From positions 372,001 to 436,000 of the forward strand of contig NZ_JACHEB010000003.1 in NCBI RefSeq assembly GCF_014201335.1: a stretch of DNA of 64,000 nucleotides, read 5' to 3'. Source of the DNA: Tunturiibacter gelidiferens. GTDB taxonomy: Bacteria > Acidobacteriota > Terriglobia > Terriglobales > Acidobacteriaceae. Position 1 is the first letter of the stretch; each line of letters begins with the position of its first letter. The notes beneath the pieces were generated by a model. It saw only the letters and a list, made by a program, of their open reading frames with translations. It was not told the DNA's origin and searched no databases. Shown here piece by piece: positions 53,838-62,888 of this stretch. The position numbers and the translations under genes are program-made.

Positions 53838-55034
53838 TTATGAAGCTTTGTCGAGAAGGCCGTGTGGATCGAGAACAAACTTCTTCGCGACCCCAGAGTC
53901 GAAGGCTTGATAGCCCTGCGGAGCTTCCGTGAGCGGGATGACGGTCGCGTTGACGATCTTTGCGATGGGTAGGCGATCGTGCAGAATGGCCTGCATGAGT
54001 TGGCGGTTGTACTTCAGCACTGGCGTCTGACCGGTGTAGAAGCGATGAGATTTTGCCCAGCCGAGGCCGAAGCGCAATTTGAGATTTCCGAGCTTTGAGG
54101 CTTCGTCGTGTGAGCCGGGATCTTCGGTGACGTAGAGGCCGGGGATGCCGATGCCGCCTGCGGCGCGCACCACGGACATGAGGGAGTTGAGCACGGTCGC
54201 AGGCGCTTCAGCGCCGTCCTTGCCTTGTGCCTTGGCTTCGAAGCCTACTGCGTCGACGGCGGCGTCAACTTCGGGCTTGCCGACGATTGCGGCGATGAGT
54301 TCGCCGAGGTTGTCGCTCTTGGTGAGATCGATGGGTGTGAAGCCTACGCTGGCGGCGTGTTTGAGGCGCTCGGCGTTCATGTCGCCGATCATAACGACAG
54401 CGGCGCCAAGGATCTGAGCGGAGGCCGCTGCTGCGAGGCCTACGGGGCCTGCTCCGGCGATGTAGACGATGGAGCCAACGCCTACGCCGGCGGTGACAGC
54501 TCCGTGGAAGCCGGTGGGAAGGATGTCGGAGAGCATGGTGAGGTCTTTGATCTTCGCCATGGCCTGGGCTTTGTCGGGGAATTTGATGAGGTTGAAGTCG
54601 GCGTAGGGGACCATGACGTAGTCGGCCTGGCCGCCGACCCAGCCGCCCATGTCGACGTAGCCGTAGGCTCCGCCGGCGCGTCCGGGATTGACGTTGAGAC
54701 AGACACCTGTTTGCTGCTCGCGACAGGTTTGGCAGCGTCCGCAGGCAACGTTGAAGGGGACGGTGACGAGATCACCGACGGAGAGGTATTCGACGTCGGA
54801 GCCGGCTTCGATGATCTCGCCGGTGATCTCGTGTCCGAGGACCATGCCGGTGGGGGCGGTGGTGCGTCCGCGGACCATGTGCTGGTCGGAGCCGCAGATG
54901 TTCGTGGAGACGACTTTGAGGATGACGCCGTGGTCGATCTTTTTGCCGGCGGGATTCTGCAACTTGGGGAAATCAATGGACTGAACTTCAACTTTGTTCT
55001 GTCCGAGGAATACGACGCCGCTATTTTCTGCCAT
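53838..55034 (-). CDS. fdhA: Zinc-dependent dehydrogenase, glutathione-independent formaldehyde dehydrogenase type
   Basis: 398 residues from the ATG at 55034 after AGAGG; the longer frame upstream is not conserved. Medium-chain zinc dehydrogenase: catalytic zinc Cys in STNICGSDQHM, GHEITGEI, structural zinc cysteines in CGRCQTCREQQTGVC, and AGAGPVGLAAA cofactor site. The long insertions (VNPGRAGGAYGYVDMGGWVGGQADYV) and the DAVGFEAK segment are those of Pseudomonas-type formaldehyde dehydrogenase/dismutase, which keeps NAD bound. It oxidises formaldehyde or other small aldehydes. Confidence 0.87.
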   Translation of the reverse strand: MAENSGVVFLGQNKVEVQSIDFPKLQNPAGKKIDHGVILKVVSTNICGSDQHMVRGRTTAPTGMVLGHEITGEIIEAGSDVEYLSVGDLVTVPFNVACGRCQTCREQQTGVCLNVNPGRAGGAYGYVDMGGWVGGQADYVMVPYADFNLIKFPDKAQAMAKIKDLTMLSDILPTGFHGAVTAGVGVGSIVYIAGAGPVGLAAAASAQILGAAVVMIGDMNAERLKHAASVGFTPIDLTKSDNLGELIAAIVGKPEVDAAVDAVGFEAKAQGKDGAEAPATVLNSLMSVVRAAGGIGIPGLYVTEDPGSHDEASKLGNLKLRFGLGWAKSHRFYTGQTPVLKYNRQLMQAILHDRLPIAKIVNATVIPLTEAPQGYQAFDSGVAKKFVLDPHGLLDKAS

Positions 55035-55143
55035 CACTTTACCTCTGCTGATTGGATACGCCTGCAGGAGGTTTGATGCAGGGGAAAGGGAGCGCCTGAG
55101 CGCTCCCTTAAATGGTAATGATTTATTTTTTTCTGACGAAAAT

Positions 55144-55542
55144 CTAGAGAGCTGCTGCGCCCGCCTCTGCGACCGCGTGATCTTGATTGCCGGAACCGCC
55201 GCTGACGCCGATGGCACCGACGACTTTGCCTTCTTTCTTGAGTGGGATGCCGCCGGCGAAGATCATGACCTTGCCGTCGTTCGAGGCGTGGATGCCGAAG
55301 AACTGATTACCAGACTGGCTGTGATCGGCGAGGTCTTTGGTGGCGATGTCGAAGGCGCGGGAGGTCCAGGCCTTTTTGATGGAGATGTCGATGGAGCCGA
55401 GCCACGCGTTGTCCATACGAACGTGGGCGATGAGGTTGCCGCCGGCGTCGGCTATGGCGATGTTCATGGGTTGGCCGATTTCTTCGGCTTTCTTTTCCGC
55501 TGCGGCGATGATGCGGCGGGCGTCTGCTAGGGCGATGCTCAT
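55144..55542 (-). CDS. GlcG/HbpS (DUF336) family protein
   Basis: 132 residues from the ATG at 55542 with GGGAG before it. The GlcG/HbpS fold is recognised from LADARRIIAAAEKKAEEIG, MNIAIADAGGNLIAHVRMD, SIKKAWTSRAF and GGIPLKKEGKVVGAIGVSGG. Members bind heme or small molecules, or assist glycolate and diol enzymes. It is 109 bases upstream of the formaldehyde-dehydrogenase-type gene on the same strand, so a joint aldehyde-related role is possible. Confidence 0.86.
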   Translation of the reverse strand: MSIALADARRIIAAAEKKAEEIGQPMNIAIADAGGNLIAHVRMDNAWLGSIDISIKKAWTSRAFDIATKDLADHSQSGNQFFGIHASNDGKVMIFAGGIPLKKEGKVVGAIGVSGGSGNQDHAVAEAGAAAL

Positions 55543-55646
55543 AAGTATTCTCCCTGGCTTGCCCTTAATGACAAGCCATGAATCCATCTTAGATGGCTAA
55601 GCATGCTGGAAAGGCTGTGGAAGATTAAAGTGACGGTGCACGCAGA

Positions 55647-57223
55647 TTAAAAGCGAAAGACAGGGCCGACTTCGAAGCCCCAGTTGGTGGTGTTGACGTA
55701 GTTGTCGTGCGAGAGGAAAGAGAGATTCGGAGGGGTGCCGATGCCGGGCGGGTCTCGGACGGGGGAGCGATAGCGGATGACGGTCTGAGTGAGCGTGGCA
55801 CGCAGCGCGTAGTGCTGGCTGAAGCGAAGATCTCCTGCGAGAGTTGCTGCTGCGGCGAAGTTGTAGTTTCGACTGGTGGGAGGATTTGGAGAGACAGTGT
55901 CGCCGTAGCCTGTGGCATGGGAATAGCTGGCGAAGCCGGGAGCCAGGGTTGCCTTGAGTGCGAAGTGCTGGCCCGAGTATCCAGAGCGCAGGCCGAGGGT
56001 GCCGCTGAACAGGGAGCCACCGACGTTGGGAGACGAGAGCGGACTGGCATGGGGCTGGGTGTCGACGTCGACTACGATGTCGAAATAACGGCGGACGAGG
56101 AAATCGGCTTCTATGCCGATGCCGGAGGTGGCGGTGCGGCAGCCGAGGCAGCCGGTGCGATTGGTCAGCAGGGAGAGAGTGGTGTAGTGAGGGAAGATCT
56201 CGATGGAGCCGCGGGGCTCTTCGTCCATCCAGCGATCGAAGTGGGTGATCATGGTGGACTGGTACTGGCCGGGGTGTTCGTAGTCTTGCCACCAGGGGTA
56301 GTGACCGCGAAGAATGTTGGCTAGAGAGCGCGGCGGATTAAGTGAGGCACGGGCGAGCTTGAGGCCGAAGTTGTTGGGATGACGGTCGACGAGTGGGTCG
56401 CTGATGTAGCGGTCGATGGCGTCTTCACCGAGTACCCAGAGTGTGCCTACGATGGGGGTGATGATGAAGTCAACCCAGCCGGTGTTGTTGGTGTAGGTGG
56501 CGTTGGTGCTGAGGCAGCTGCCTGGAACAGAGGCGGGGACGTGTTTGTTGCAGCGGATGGGATAGGTGAACCCTCCCTGGTTGAAGATGGCGGTCTCTCC
56601 GAAAGGACCAATCTCCCACTGTGTGGAGTAGGCGAGGGAGAAGAAAAAAGCGCGTTCGCGGCTGTGCCAGTAGTCCTTGTCGCGGGAGAGGCGGAGGTTG
56701 CGTCCGCGTGGGTCGTTCTGGATTTCAATGTAGCCAGCGATGGCACCTTCCATGGGATGGCCAATGTAGTTGACCGGAAAACTGTCTCCGTCGTTCCAGC
56801 GGCGCATGTTGAACTGTCCGAGAGAGGCCCAGTAGTCGGACCAGAAGGGCTTGTTGAGCAGCAGATGACGGTCGGACTGATCGGCCGTCATGATGCGGGT
56901 TGCGTTGGAGAGCATTTCGAAGGAGAAGGCCTGGAGGAGAGCGCCTTTCCAATGGAAGTGTTCGTTCGGCGGGATGTTTGGTGTGGTGGTGAATGGCGGG
57001 GTGACAATGGTGGGTAGAGAAACGGGCTCATCTGAGGAAGGAAGTGATAGAGAAGGCTGGGTGTGGGAGATGAGATGTCGAACGTTGGCTGCGGCGCATC
57101 GATGAGTGACTGCGGGGAGGCCTGGGCATGCGCGATGGCATGGTCCGGCGGCCATGCTGCTATCGCGAGCAACGCGGCCAACGCAGGGCAGAGCGAGAGT
57201 CTTCGATGTAAATGCTTTTTCAC
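55647..57223 (-). pseudogene. Outer-membrane DUF3943-like protein with a 5' frameshift
   Basis: The body, about 430 residues (HFHWKGALLQAFSFEMLSNA to the terminal GFEVGPVFRF), reads as a DUF3943-like envelope protein with a C-terminal beta-barrel ending in Phe. The signal peptide (KKHLHRRLSLCPALAALLAI ending AIAHAQA) and the following DAPQPTFDISSPTPS are in another frame beginning at a GTG at 57223. The join lies at about 57035-57070, and a single-base deletion would explain it. In the body frame the open sequence reaches a TTG at 57236 but encodes no export signal. Either a disrupted gene or a sequencing error. Function unknown. Confidence 0.6.
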
Positions 57224-57324
57224 CAAGGCACAACAAATGTGAGTTAGTTTGAACGGAAGCGTTCTTTCCAAGTGTTTTGTTTTGATGCAGAGATGAAGAA
57301 ATGGTTTGTTATGTGTCACGCGGG

Positions 57325-57363
57325 GAAAAAGGAAAAGCCTCCTGAGATGCAGGAGGCTTTTTC
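57325..57363 (-). terminator. Terminator of the sdh operon
   Basis: An 8-bp stem AGCCTCCT...AGGAGGCT (57336-57358) with T-runs on both sides: CTTTTCC on the minus strand and CTTTTTCTT on the plus. It is 20 bases after the sdhB stop codon and can stop both the sdh transcript and anything coming from the left. Confidence 0.87.
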
Positions 57364-57382
57364 TTATGAAAGCGAATGCGTG

Positions 57383-58132
57383 TCAGCGTGCGAAGAGGTC
57401 TTTTACTTGCTGGATGAAGACGTCGCGGCCCATGTCGGAGATGGCTTCGGTGAGGGGGAGCTGTTTGGGGCAGGCCTGGACGCAGTTTTGTGCGAAGCCG
57501 CACTCCTGGATGCCGCCGTCTCCGGCTAAGGCGCGGAGACGCTCTTCTTTGAGGACGGAGCCGGAGGGATCCATGTTGAAGAGCTTGGCCTGGGCGATGG
57601 TGGCGGCGCCTACGAAGTTGGTGACATCGTTGAACTGGGGGCAGACCTCCATGCAAATGGTGCAGGAGATGCAGTTGGAGAGGGGGTAACGCTGCTCTTG
57701 AATTTGTGGGGCCTGACGGGGGCCGGCGCCGAGGTCATAGGAGCCGTCGATGGGGACCCAGGCTTTGACCTTCTTGAGATTTTCGAAGAGGACGGAACGG
57801 TCTACAGCGAGGTCGCGGACTACGGGGAATTTGCTGAGAGGGGCGAGGGTGATGGGCTGATCGAGTTTGTCTACCAGGGCGGAGCAGGCCATGCGGGCTT
57901 TGCCGTTGATGAGCATGGCGCAGGAGCCGCAGATCTCTTCGAGGCAGTTGGAGTCGTAGGTGACGGGCGTGGTGGCGCGGCCGGAGACGTCGACGGGATT
58001 GAGCGCGATTTCGCCGAGGAGCGAGGTGATGTTCATGCCCGGTCGGTAGGGTATCTCGAACTTCTCAGTGACGGAGGGGGCGTCTGGGGTGGGCTGGCGC
58101 TTGATCTCGACTTTGATGGTGCTCTGTGCCAT
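57383..58132 (-). CDS. sdhB: Succinate dehydrogenase iron-sulfur subunit
   Basis: 249 residues, ATG after AAGGAG. SdhB passes electrons from the FAD of SdhA to quinone through three clusters: cysteines in SNCLEEICGSCAMLINGKARMAC (2Fe-2S), CISCTICMEVCP (4Fe-4S) and CGFAQNCVQACP (3Fe-4S). It is the last gene of the operon, preceded by two small ORFs that separate it from sdhA by about 700 bases. Confidence 0.95.
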   Translation of the reverse strand: MAQSTIKVEIKRQPTPDAPSVTEKFEIPYRPGMNITSLLGEIALNPVDVSGRATTPVTYDSNCLEEICGSCAMLINGKARMACSALVDKLDQPITLAPLSKFPVVRDLAVDRSVLFENLKKVKAWVPIDGSYDLGAGPRQAPQIQEQRYPLSNCISCTICMEVCPQFNDVTNFVGAATIAQAKLFNMDPSGSVLKEERLRALAGDGGIQECGFAQNCVQACPKQLPLTEAISDMGRDVFIQQVKDLFAR

Positions 58133-58230
58133 TGCGACTGCTCCTTAGGGCCTGCAGATATCCTGTGCCTTCGGCGTGGGGGTGGGCTGGAGGCGTTTGT
58201 TGCTGAGGATCGCAGTCGCTAAGGTTGGAG

Positions 58231-58431
58231 CTAGAAGCTGCCGGTTTTGTGCAGGCGTTCTTTTTCCAGTGTTGCGACTGCTATGCCCTCTTCTTTGCTG
58301 ATTGGAGGACGGCCCTTGAGGGCCATGGTCCGCTCGTTGGGGTGAAGGTGCGTGGTGTAGAGATACATATACGCCATGACCAGGGCGAATATGACGGACA
58401 GGGCGATGTAGACGAGATCTATGCGTTCCAT
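58231..58431 (-). CDS. Small single-pass membrane protein in the sdh operon
   Basis: 66 residues. One helix (about 6-26, VYIALSVIFALVMAYMYLYT) and a charged, lysine- and glutamate-rich tail (GRPPISKEEGIAVATLEKER). Between sdhA and sdhB on the same strand, 98 bases before sdhB. Not recognised as a known sdh subunit; could be an accessory or assembly protein, or simply unrelated. No clear ribosome site. Confidence 0.6.
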   Translation of the reverse strand: MERIDLVYIALSVIFALVMAYMYLYTTHLHPNERTMALKGRPPISKEEGIAVATLEKERLHKTGSF

Positions 58432-58490
58432 GGCCGGTTAGATGGGGTTCGCGGGTTTTTGGGTAACTCGTCATAAACATCTTGTTTACT

Positions 58491-58820
58491 CTAGGAACGT
58501 CTGAATTCCCACTTGTGGCTGCTTGAGTTGAATACGTATGTTGCACTTGCCCAATCCATGTAGCTAATCGAGTAATGATCTGCATCGATAGCGTAGTAAC
58601 TCAACGGGCCTGCGTGATGAGGATCTTTTTCCCCGATTTCTTGCAACGTCGTTGGCACGTGTCCTTCTCTTCGCTCGAATATTTCGATCTTCTTAGCTAG
58701 TGCCTCTCCTTGGTGTCGAATCGAATAGTCCTCGTAACTGACATAAAGCTGCGGTATTAACACGATGAGTAACACGACCAACCCAGTGGCGAATAATGCG
58801 ACTTTGATCGGCTTCTTCAT
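58491..58820 (-). CDS. Small membrane-anchored protein in the sdh operon
   Basis: 109 residues. One N-terminal helix (about 7-26) and a soluble domain that contains IEIFERREGHVPTTLQEIG and a strand-rich end (LSYYAIDADHYSISYMDW). The first part resembles pseudopilin-like or similar small exported domains, but not enough to assign. AGAGAACT precedes the ATG. It starts 6 bases after the sdhA stop, so it is almost certainly cotranscribed with it. Confidence 0.62.
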   Translation of the reverse strand: MKKPIKVALFATGLVVLLIVLIPQLYVSYEDYSIRHQGEALAKKIEIFERREGHVPTTLQEIGEKDPHHAGPLSYYAIDADHYSISYMDWASATYVFNSSSHKWEFRRS

Positions 58821-58826
58821 AGTTCT

Positions 58827-60602
58827 CTAGGCGGTGGCGTCGTAGCGGCGGGGGCGGGGGGTGATGTGGCTGATGTCTACGTCTTCCAGTTCGAAGGCGG
58901 GGGCGTCGTTTTTGTAGCTGGCTTTGGTGGTTTTGAGGAACTTTTCGTCGTTGCGTTCGGGGAAGTCTGGTTTGTAGTGGGCTCCGCGGGACTCGTCGCG
59001 GAGGCGTGCGCCCTGGACGATGACGCGGCCTAGTTGAATCATGTTCCAGAGCTGGCGGGTGAAGGCGAAGCTGGTGTTGGCCCACTGGCTCTTGTCGGAT
59101 AGGTTGATGTTGCGGTAGCGGTCGAGGAGCTCGACGAGCTTGGAGTCGGCTTCGTCGAGACCGGCGTTGTAGCGGATGATGGTGGCGTGCTTAGTCATGG
59201 TGTCGCCGAGTTCGCGCCAGAGCTTGAAGGGGTTTTCGGTGCCGGGGTTGTTGAGGAGGAGGCTGTTGAACTCCTTTTGGCGCTGGAGCTCGGCGGCGTG
59301 GCCACCGTCGCCTTCCTGCGCGGGTAGGGTTTTGGCGTAGGCGATGGCTTGCGGGCCCGCGACGAAGCCTCCGTAGATGCAGGAGAGGAGGCTGTTGGCA
59401 CCGAGACGATTGGCGCCATGAATCGAATAATCTGCTTCTCCGGCCGCAAAAACGCCAGGGATGTTGGTCTGCTGGTTGAAGTCGACCCAGAGGCCGCCCA
59501 TGGTGTAGTGCATGCCGGGGAAGATCTTCATGGGGACTTTGCGGGGGTCGTCGCCGACGAACTTTTCGTAGATCTCGAGGATGCCTTCGAGCTTGTTGAG
59601 GCGTTCGGCGGGGAGGTGGGTGAGGTCGAGGTAGACCATGGGCTGGCCGTCGATGCCCATGCCGTGCTCGTAGACGACTTTGAAGATGGCGCGGGTGGCA
59701 ACGTCGCGGGGGACCAGGTTGCCGTACTTGGGGTACCACTCTTCGAGGAAGTACCAGCGGTCGGACTCGGGGATGGATTTGGCTACGCGCTTGTCGTTCT
59801 TGTCTTTGGGGACCCAGACGCGGCCGCCTTCGCCTCGGGCGGACTCGGACATGAGGCGGAGCTTGTCTTCGCCGGGGATGGCGGTGGGGTGGACCTGGAT
59901 GAACTCGCCGTTGGCGTAGAAGGCTCCCTGTTGGTAAAGTGCTGATTGAGCTGATCCGGTGCAAACTACTGAATTGGTGGACTTTCCGAAGATGGCTCCA
60001 TTGCCTCCGGTGCAGACGATGATGGCGTCGGCGGGGAAGGTGCGGGTGTCCATGGTGCGGAGATCCATGGCGGTGATGCCGCGGCAGGCGCCCTTGGAGT
60101 CGAGGACGGCGGAGAGGAACTCCCAGCCTTCGTACTTGGTGACTTTGCCTTCGGCTTCGTAGCGGCGTACCTGCTCGTCGAGTGCGTAGAGGAGCTGCTG
60201 GCCGGTGGTTGCTCCGGCGAAGGCGGTGCGCTGGTAGAGGGTGCCACCGAAGCGGCGGAAGTCGAGTAGGCCTTCGGGGGTTCGGTTGAAGGGGACGCCC
60301 ATGCGGTCGAGGAGGTCGATGATGGCGGGGCCCTGGGCGGTCATGTTTTTGACGGGGGTCTGGTTGGCGAGGAAGTCGCCGCCGTAGATGGTGTCGTCGA
60401 AGTGCTTGAGGACAGAGTCGCCTTCGCCTTTGAGGTCCTTGGCGGCGTTAATGCCTCCCTGGGCGCAGACGGAGTGGGAGCGCTTGACGGGGACGATGGA
60501 GAAGAGGTCGACCTTGCCGCCGGCTTCGGCGATCTTGATGACTGCGGCTAGTCCGGCTAGGCCGCCGCCTACTACGATGATTCTGGGTGTTGCTGCTGCC
60601 AT
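58827..60602 (-). CDS. sdhA: Succinate dehydrogenase flavoprotein subunit
   Basis: 591 residues, ATG after AGAGGA. It oxidises succinate to fumarate with covalently held FAD: IIVVGGGLAGLAA cofactor site, HSVCAQGGINAA containing the flavin-linked histidine region, GEGGRVWVPK with the catalytic Arg, and HGANRLGANSLLSC near the end. Length and type match non-enterobacterial (Bacillus-like) enzymes. Confidence 0.95.
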   Translation of the reverse strand: MAAATPRIIVVGGGLAGLAAVIKIAEAGGKVDLFSIVPVKRSHSVCAQGGINAAKDLKGEGDSVLKHFDDTIYGGDFLANQTPVKNMTAQGPAIIDLLDRMGVPFNRTPEGLLDFRRFGGTLYQRTAFAGATTGQQLLYALDEQVRRYEAEGKVTKYEGWEFLSAVLDSKGACRGITAMDLRTMDTRTFPADAIIVCTGGNGAIFGKSTNSVVCTGSAQSALYQQGAFYANGEFIQVHPTAIPGEDKLRLMSESARGEGGRVWVPKDKNDKRVAKSIPESDRWYFLEEWYPKYGNLVPRDVATRAIFKVVYEHGMGIDGQPMVYLDLTHLPAERLNKLEGILEIYEKFVGDDPRKVPMKIFPGMHYTMGGLWVDFNQQTNIPGVFAAGEADYSIHGANRLGANSLLSCIYGGFVAGPQAIAYAKTLPAQEGDGGHAAELQRQKEFNSLLLNNPGTENPFKLWRELGDTMTKHATIIRYNAGLDEADSKLVELLDRYRNINLSDKSQWANTSFAFTRQLWNMIQLGRVIVQGARLRDESRGAHYKPDFPERNDEKFLKTTKASYKNDAPAFELEDVDISHITPRPRRYDATA

Positions 60603-60627
60603 TGAGTCCTCTCTCGTTTCTCAGCTT

Positions 60628-60894
60628 TTACAGTGAAGCCGAAAGAAAGCCAGCGATCATCGCCGTCATTCCAACTGCTCGAAGAAGTCGCACGCGGCGT
60701 TTCAGCAAAGGAGGTAGCTCATTTATGATCTGCTGATCCGCTATTGATGATCGTCGACCTGAAAGCAACGGACGAAGACCGGAAGTTTCTCTCCAATCCC
60801 GAATGGTCTTTTCTGCGAAGTAACCAAACAAAATGAACAGCCCTATTCCTGCGAACGCTAAAGCTGGGCGAGCCAACTGGGAACCGTGAATCAT
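60628..60894 (-). CDS. Small membrane protein coupled to sdhC
   Basis: 88 residues. Two hydrophobic segments, about 9-27 and 70-87, with a basic middle part (SGLRPLLSGRRSS...LLKRRVRLL). Its ATG overlaps the sdhC stop (ATGA), so it is translationally coupled, and sdhA follows 25 bases after its stop. It lies where an SdhD-like subunit would be in other operons, but has no histidine in its helices, so it is unlikely to bind heme. Confidence 0.62.
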   Translation of the reverse strand: MIHGSQLARPALAFAGIGLFILFGYFAEKTIRDWRETSGLRPLLSGRRSSIADQQIINELPPLLKRRVRLLRAVGMTAMIAGFLSASL

Positions 60895-61694
60895 CGAACC
60901 TCACCCGGTTGGTCTGGGTTTGTTGAGTTTGGCGGTGGGACTGATGGTGCGGGTAGGTCGATACCGGCGGGTTGGGCGGGCATTACGTTTTCGGGGGCGT
61001 TTGGGTACTTCCAGACGACCGCGTAGATGCTGGCCAGGCCCATGAGGCAGAGGGCGAGGCCGAAGGCGGTGCAGACGTAGCCGAATTTCTTGCGGGCTTT
61101 TTCGCCCGGGGTGATGCCCCACTTGGCGGCGAAGAGCCAGATGCCGTAGGCGAAGTGCCAGGTGGTGGCGATCATCGCGATGACGTAGATGGCGAGCATC
61201 CACGGGTTCGAGAGTTCAACCTGTACTTTATGGAAGGCTGCGCCGGGGTTCTCGGGGAGGGAGATGCCGCTGAAGCGCTGTCGCCAGACGTGCTGGACGA
61301 TGTAGAGGAAGGCGATGACGCCGGTGATGCGCTGGGAGACGTACATCCAGTTGCTGGCCCAGGGGTAGACGTTGACGCTGACGCGGCCGCGGAAGGCGAT
61401 GAAGAGTCCGTAGAGTGCGTGGAAGGCGAGGGGGATGAAGATGAAGGCCCACTCGAGGACGCGGACCAGCGGGAGGGAGTTGAGGAACTTCACCTGCTGG
61501 GCGTAGGCGAGGGGTCCGTTGAGGGTCTCGAAGTTGGAGATGATGTGCTCGACGAGGAAGGCGCCGATGGGGACGATGCCGGAGAGGGAGTGGAGCTTGT
61601 GCCAGAGGAAGGAGTTGCCTTGGCCGGCGCGGAGTGGCTGCACACCTCTGAGGGGCTTAGCAGCAGGAGGTGCTGGCGGGACGGCGGTGGCCAT
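60891..61694 (-). CDS. sdhC: Succinate dehydrogenase cytochrome b558 subunit
   Basis: 267 residues from the ATG at 61694 after AAGGAG. Five membrane helices, as in single-subunit di-heme (type B) anchors. Candidate heme histidines are in LWHKLHSLSG, LVEHIISN, FHALYGL, YIVQHVWR and TWHFAYG. It anchors the SdhAB dimer and reduces menaquinone. A Pro/Asn-rich tail of about 40 residues follows the last helix. First gene of the operon. Confidence 0.92.
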   Translation of the reverse strand: MATAVPPAPPAAKPLRGVQPLRAGQGNSFLWHKLHSLSGIVPIGAFLVEHIISNFETLNGPLAYAQQVKFLNSLPLVRVLEWAFIFIPLAFHALYGLFIAFRGRVSVNVYPWASNWMYVSQRITGVIAFLYIVQHVWRQRFSGISLPENPGAAFHKVQVELSNPWMLAIYVIAMIATTWHFAYGIWLFAAKWGITPGEKARKKFGYVCTAFGLALCLMGLASIYAVVWKYPNAPENVMPAQPAGIDLPAPSVPPPNSTNPDQPGEVR

Positions 61695-61856
61695 GGGGAC
61701 TCCTTGAAATCATGATGGATGCACTCGGTTAAGAGATGGAAAAAGTGCAGCATCGCGATTATTCCGCTGCGGGATTGGCAGCGTCAAGGAAAGTGCTTGG
61801 TTTTGTGCGGTTATCGTGATGTTTGTGCGATTTTTATTCAGGTGATCGATTACCGT

Positions 61857-62243
61857 TTATTCGGCTGGGGTGCAGTAGAACTCGATGCGGAAGCCGTTGG
61901 GGTCATTGAGCCAGATGTAGTTCTGTTTGCCGTGGGGGTCGATTCCGATGCCGCTGTTGGGAATGCCTGCGGTTTGAAGGTGGCCGAGGATCTGTTCGAG
62001 ATGTGGGAGGGATTCGACTCCGAGGGCGATGTGGTTGAGGCCGACATGTTCCTTGTCGTAGGGCGTGGATGCTGGACTGGTTGCTTTGGTGAAGAAGAGG
62101 CGGGTGGCGGTTCCGATTTTGTAGAGGAAGATGTCTTCGTTTTCGAAGACGGGTTCGCCGAAGAGGGCGCGGTAGAAGGTTTTGGAAGCGGGGATGTCGC
62201 GGACGCGGAAGACGAGGTGGTCGATGGAGAGTGTTGGGAGCAT
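61857..62243 (-). CDS. VOC (glyoxalase/dioxygenase-like) family protein
   Basis: 128 residues, two beta-alpha-beta-beta-beta modules: SIDHLVFRVRDIPASKTFY and GLNHIALGVESLPHLEQIL. Metal-ligand-type residues are His in DHLVF and NHIAL and the final Glu in FRIEFY. Superfamily members include glyoxalase I and fosfomycin-resistance enzymes; this member cannot be narrowed down. Close to rdgB on the same strand (9 bases). Confidence 0.85.
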   Translation of the reverse strand: MLPTLSIDHLVFRVRDIPASKTFYRALFGEPVFENEDIFLYKIGTATRLFFTKATSPASTPYDKEHVGLNHIALGVESLPHLEQILGHLQTAGIPNSGIGIDPHGKQNYIWLNDPNGFRIEFYCTPAE

Positions 62244-62252
62244 GGCTCGAGT

Positions 62253-62879
62253 TTATCGCGAGGAATGGAGCCCGGAGTTCAGCTCGGAGATGAGAGCGGC
62301 GAAGGCTCGGCCGCGATGGCTGAAGGTGAGCTTGGTGGCGATGTCGAGTTCGGCCATGGTCTTGTTTTGAGCGTGGAGGTAGAAGAGGGGGTCGTAGCCG
62401 AAGCCGTAGGTGCCGCGGGGGGCGGTGAGGACTTCGCCTTCGACGGCTCCGTGACCGATGGCTAGGATTTGGCCGTTGCGGGCGGCGGCGAGGACGCAGT
62501 GGTAGCGGGCGCTGCGTTGGGTGAGTGGGATGTCGGTGAGGTTGGAGATGAGGAAGAGGTTGTTGCGCTCGTCTGTCGGTGCGTTCGCTGGATCGGTGAA
62601 GTGGTGGTCGTCGGCGTAGCGGGCGGAGCGGACGCCGGGGGCGCCGTGGAGGGCGTCGACTTCGAGGCCGGAGTCGTCGGCGATGACGATTTCGTTGGGG
62701 GCGTGGTGGGAGTAGTAGATGGCTTTGAGGCGGGCGTTGCCTTCGAAGGTGGGCTCGTCTTCGGCGGGGGCTTGGATTTGGTTGAGGTTGGCTAGGGGAG
62801 TGAGTGTGATCTCGGGAGAGGCTGTGGCGGCGAAGTCTCGGAGCTTGCCTGGATTGGTGGTGGCGACGAAGAGATTCAT
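62253..62879 (-). CDS. rdgB: Non-canonical purine NTP pyrophosphatase (Ham1/RdgB)
   Basis: 208 residues. It hydrolyses dITP, dXTP and similar to the monophosphate, keeping them out of DNA. Seen: FVATTNPGKLRDFA (substrate loop), ADDSGLEVDALHGAPGVRSARYA and the final FSHRGRAFAAL segment. ATG after AGG. Contiguous with the P-loop gene upstream (9-base gap). Confidence 0.93.
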   Translation of the reverse strand: MNLFVATTNPGKLRDFAATASPEITLTPLANLNQIQAPAEDEPTFEGNARLKAIYYSHHAPNEIVIADDSGLEVDALHGAPGVRSARYADDHHFTDPANAPTDERNNLFLISNLTDIPLTQRSARYHCVLAAARNGQILAIGHGAVEGEVLTAPRGTYGFGYDPLFYLHAQNKTMAELDIATKLTFSHRGRAFAALISELNSGLHSSR

Positions 62880-62888
62880 CTGGCTACC

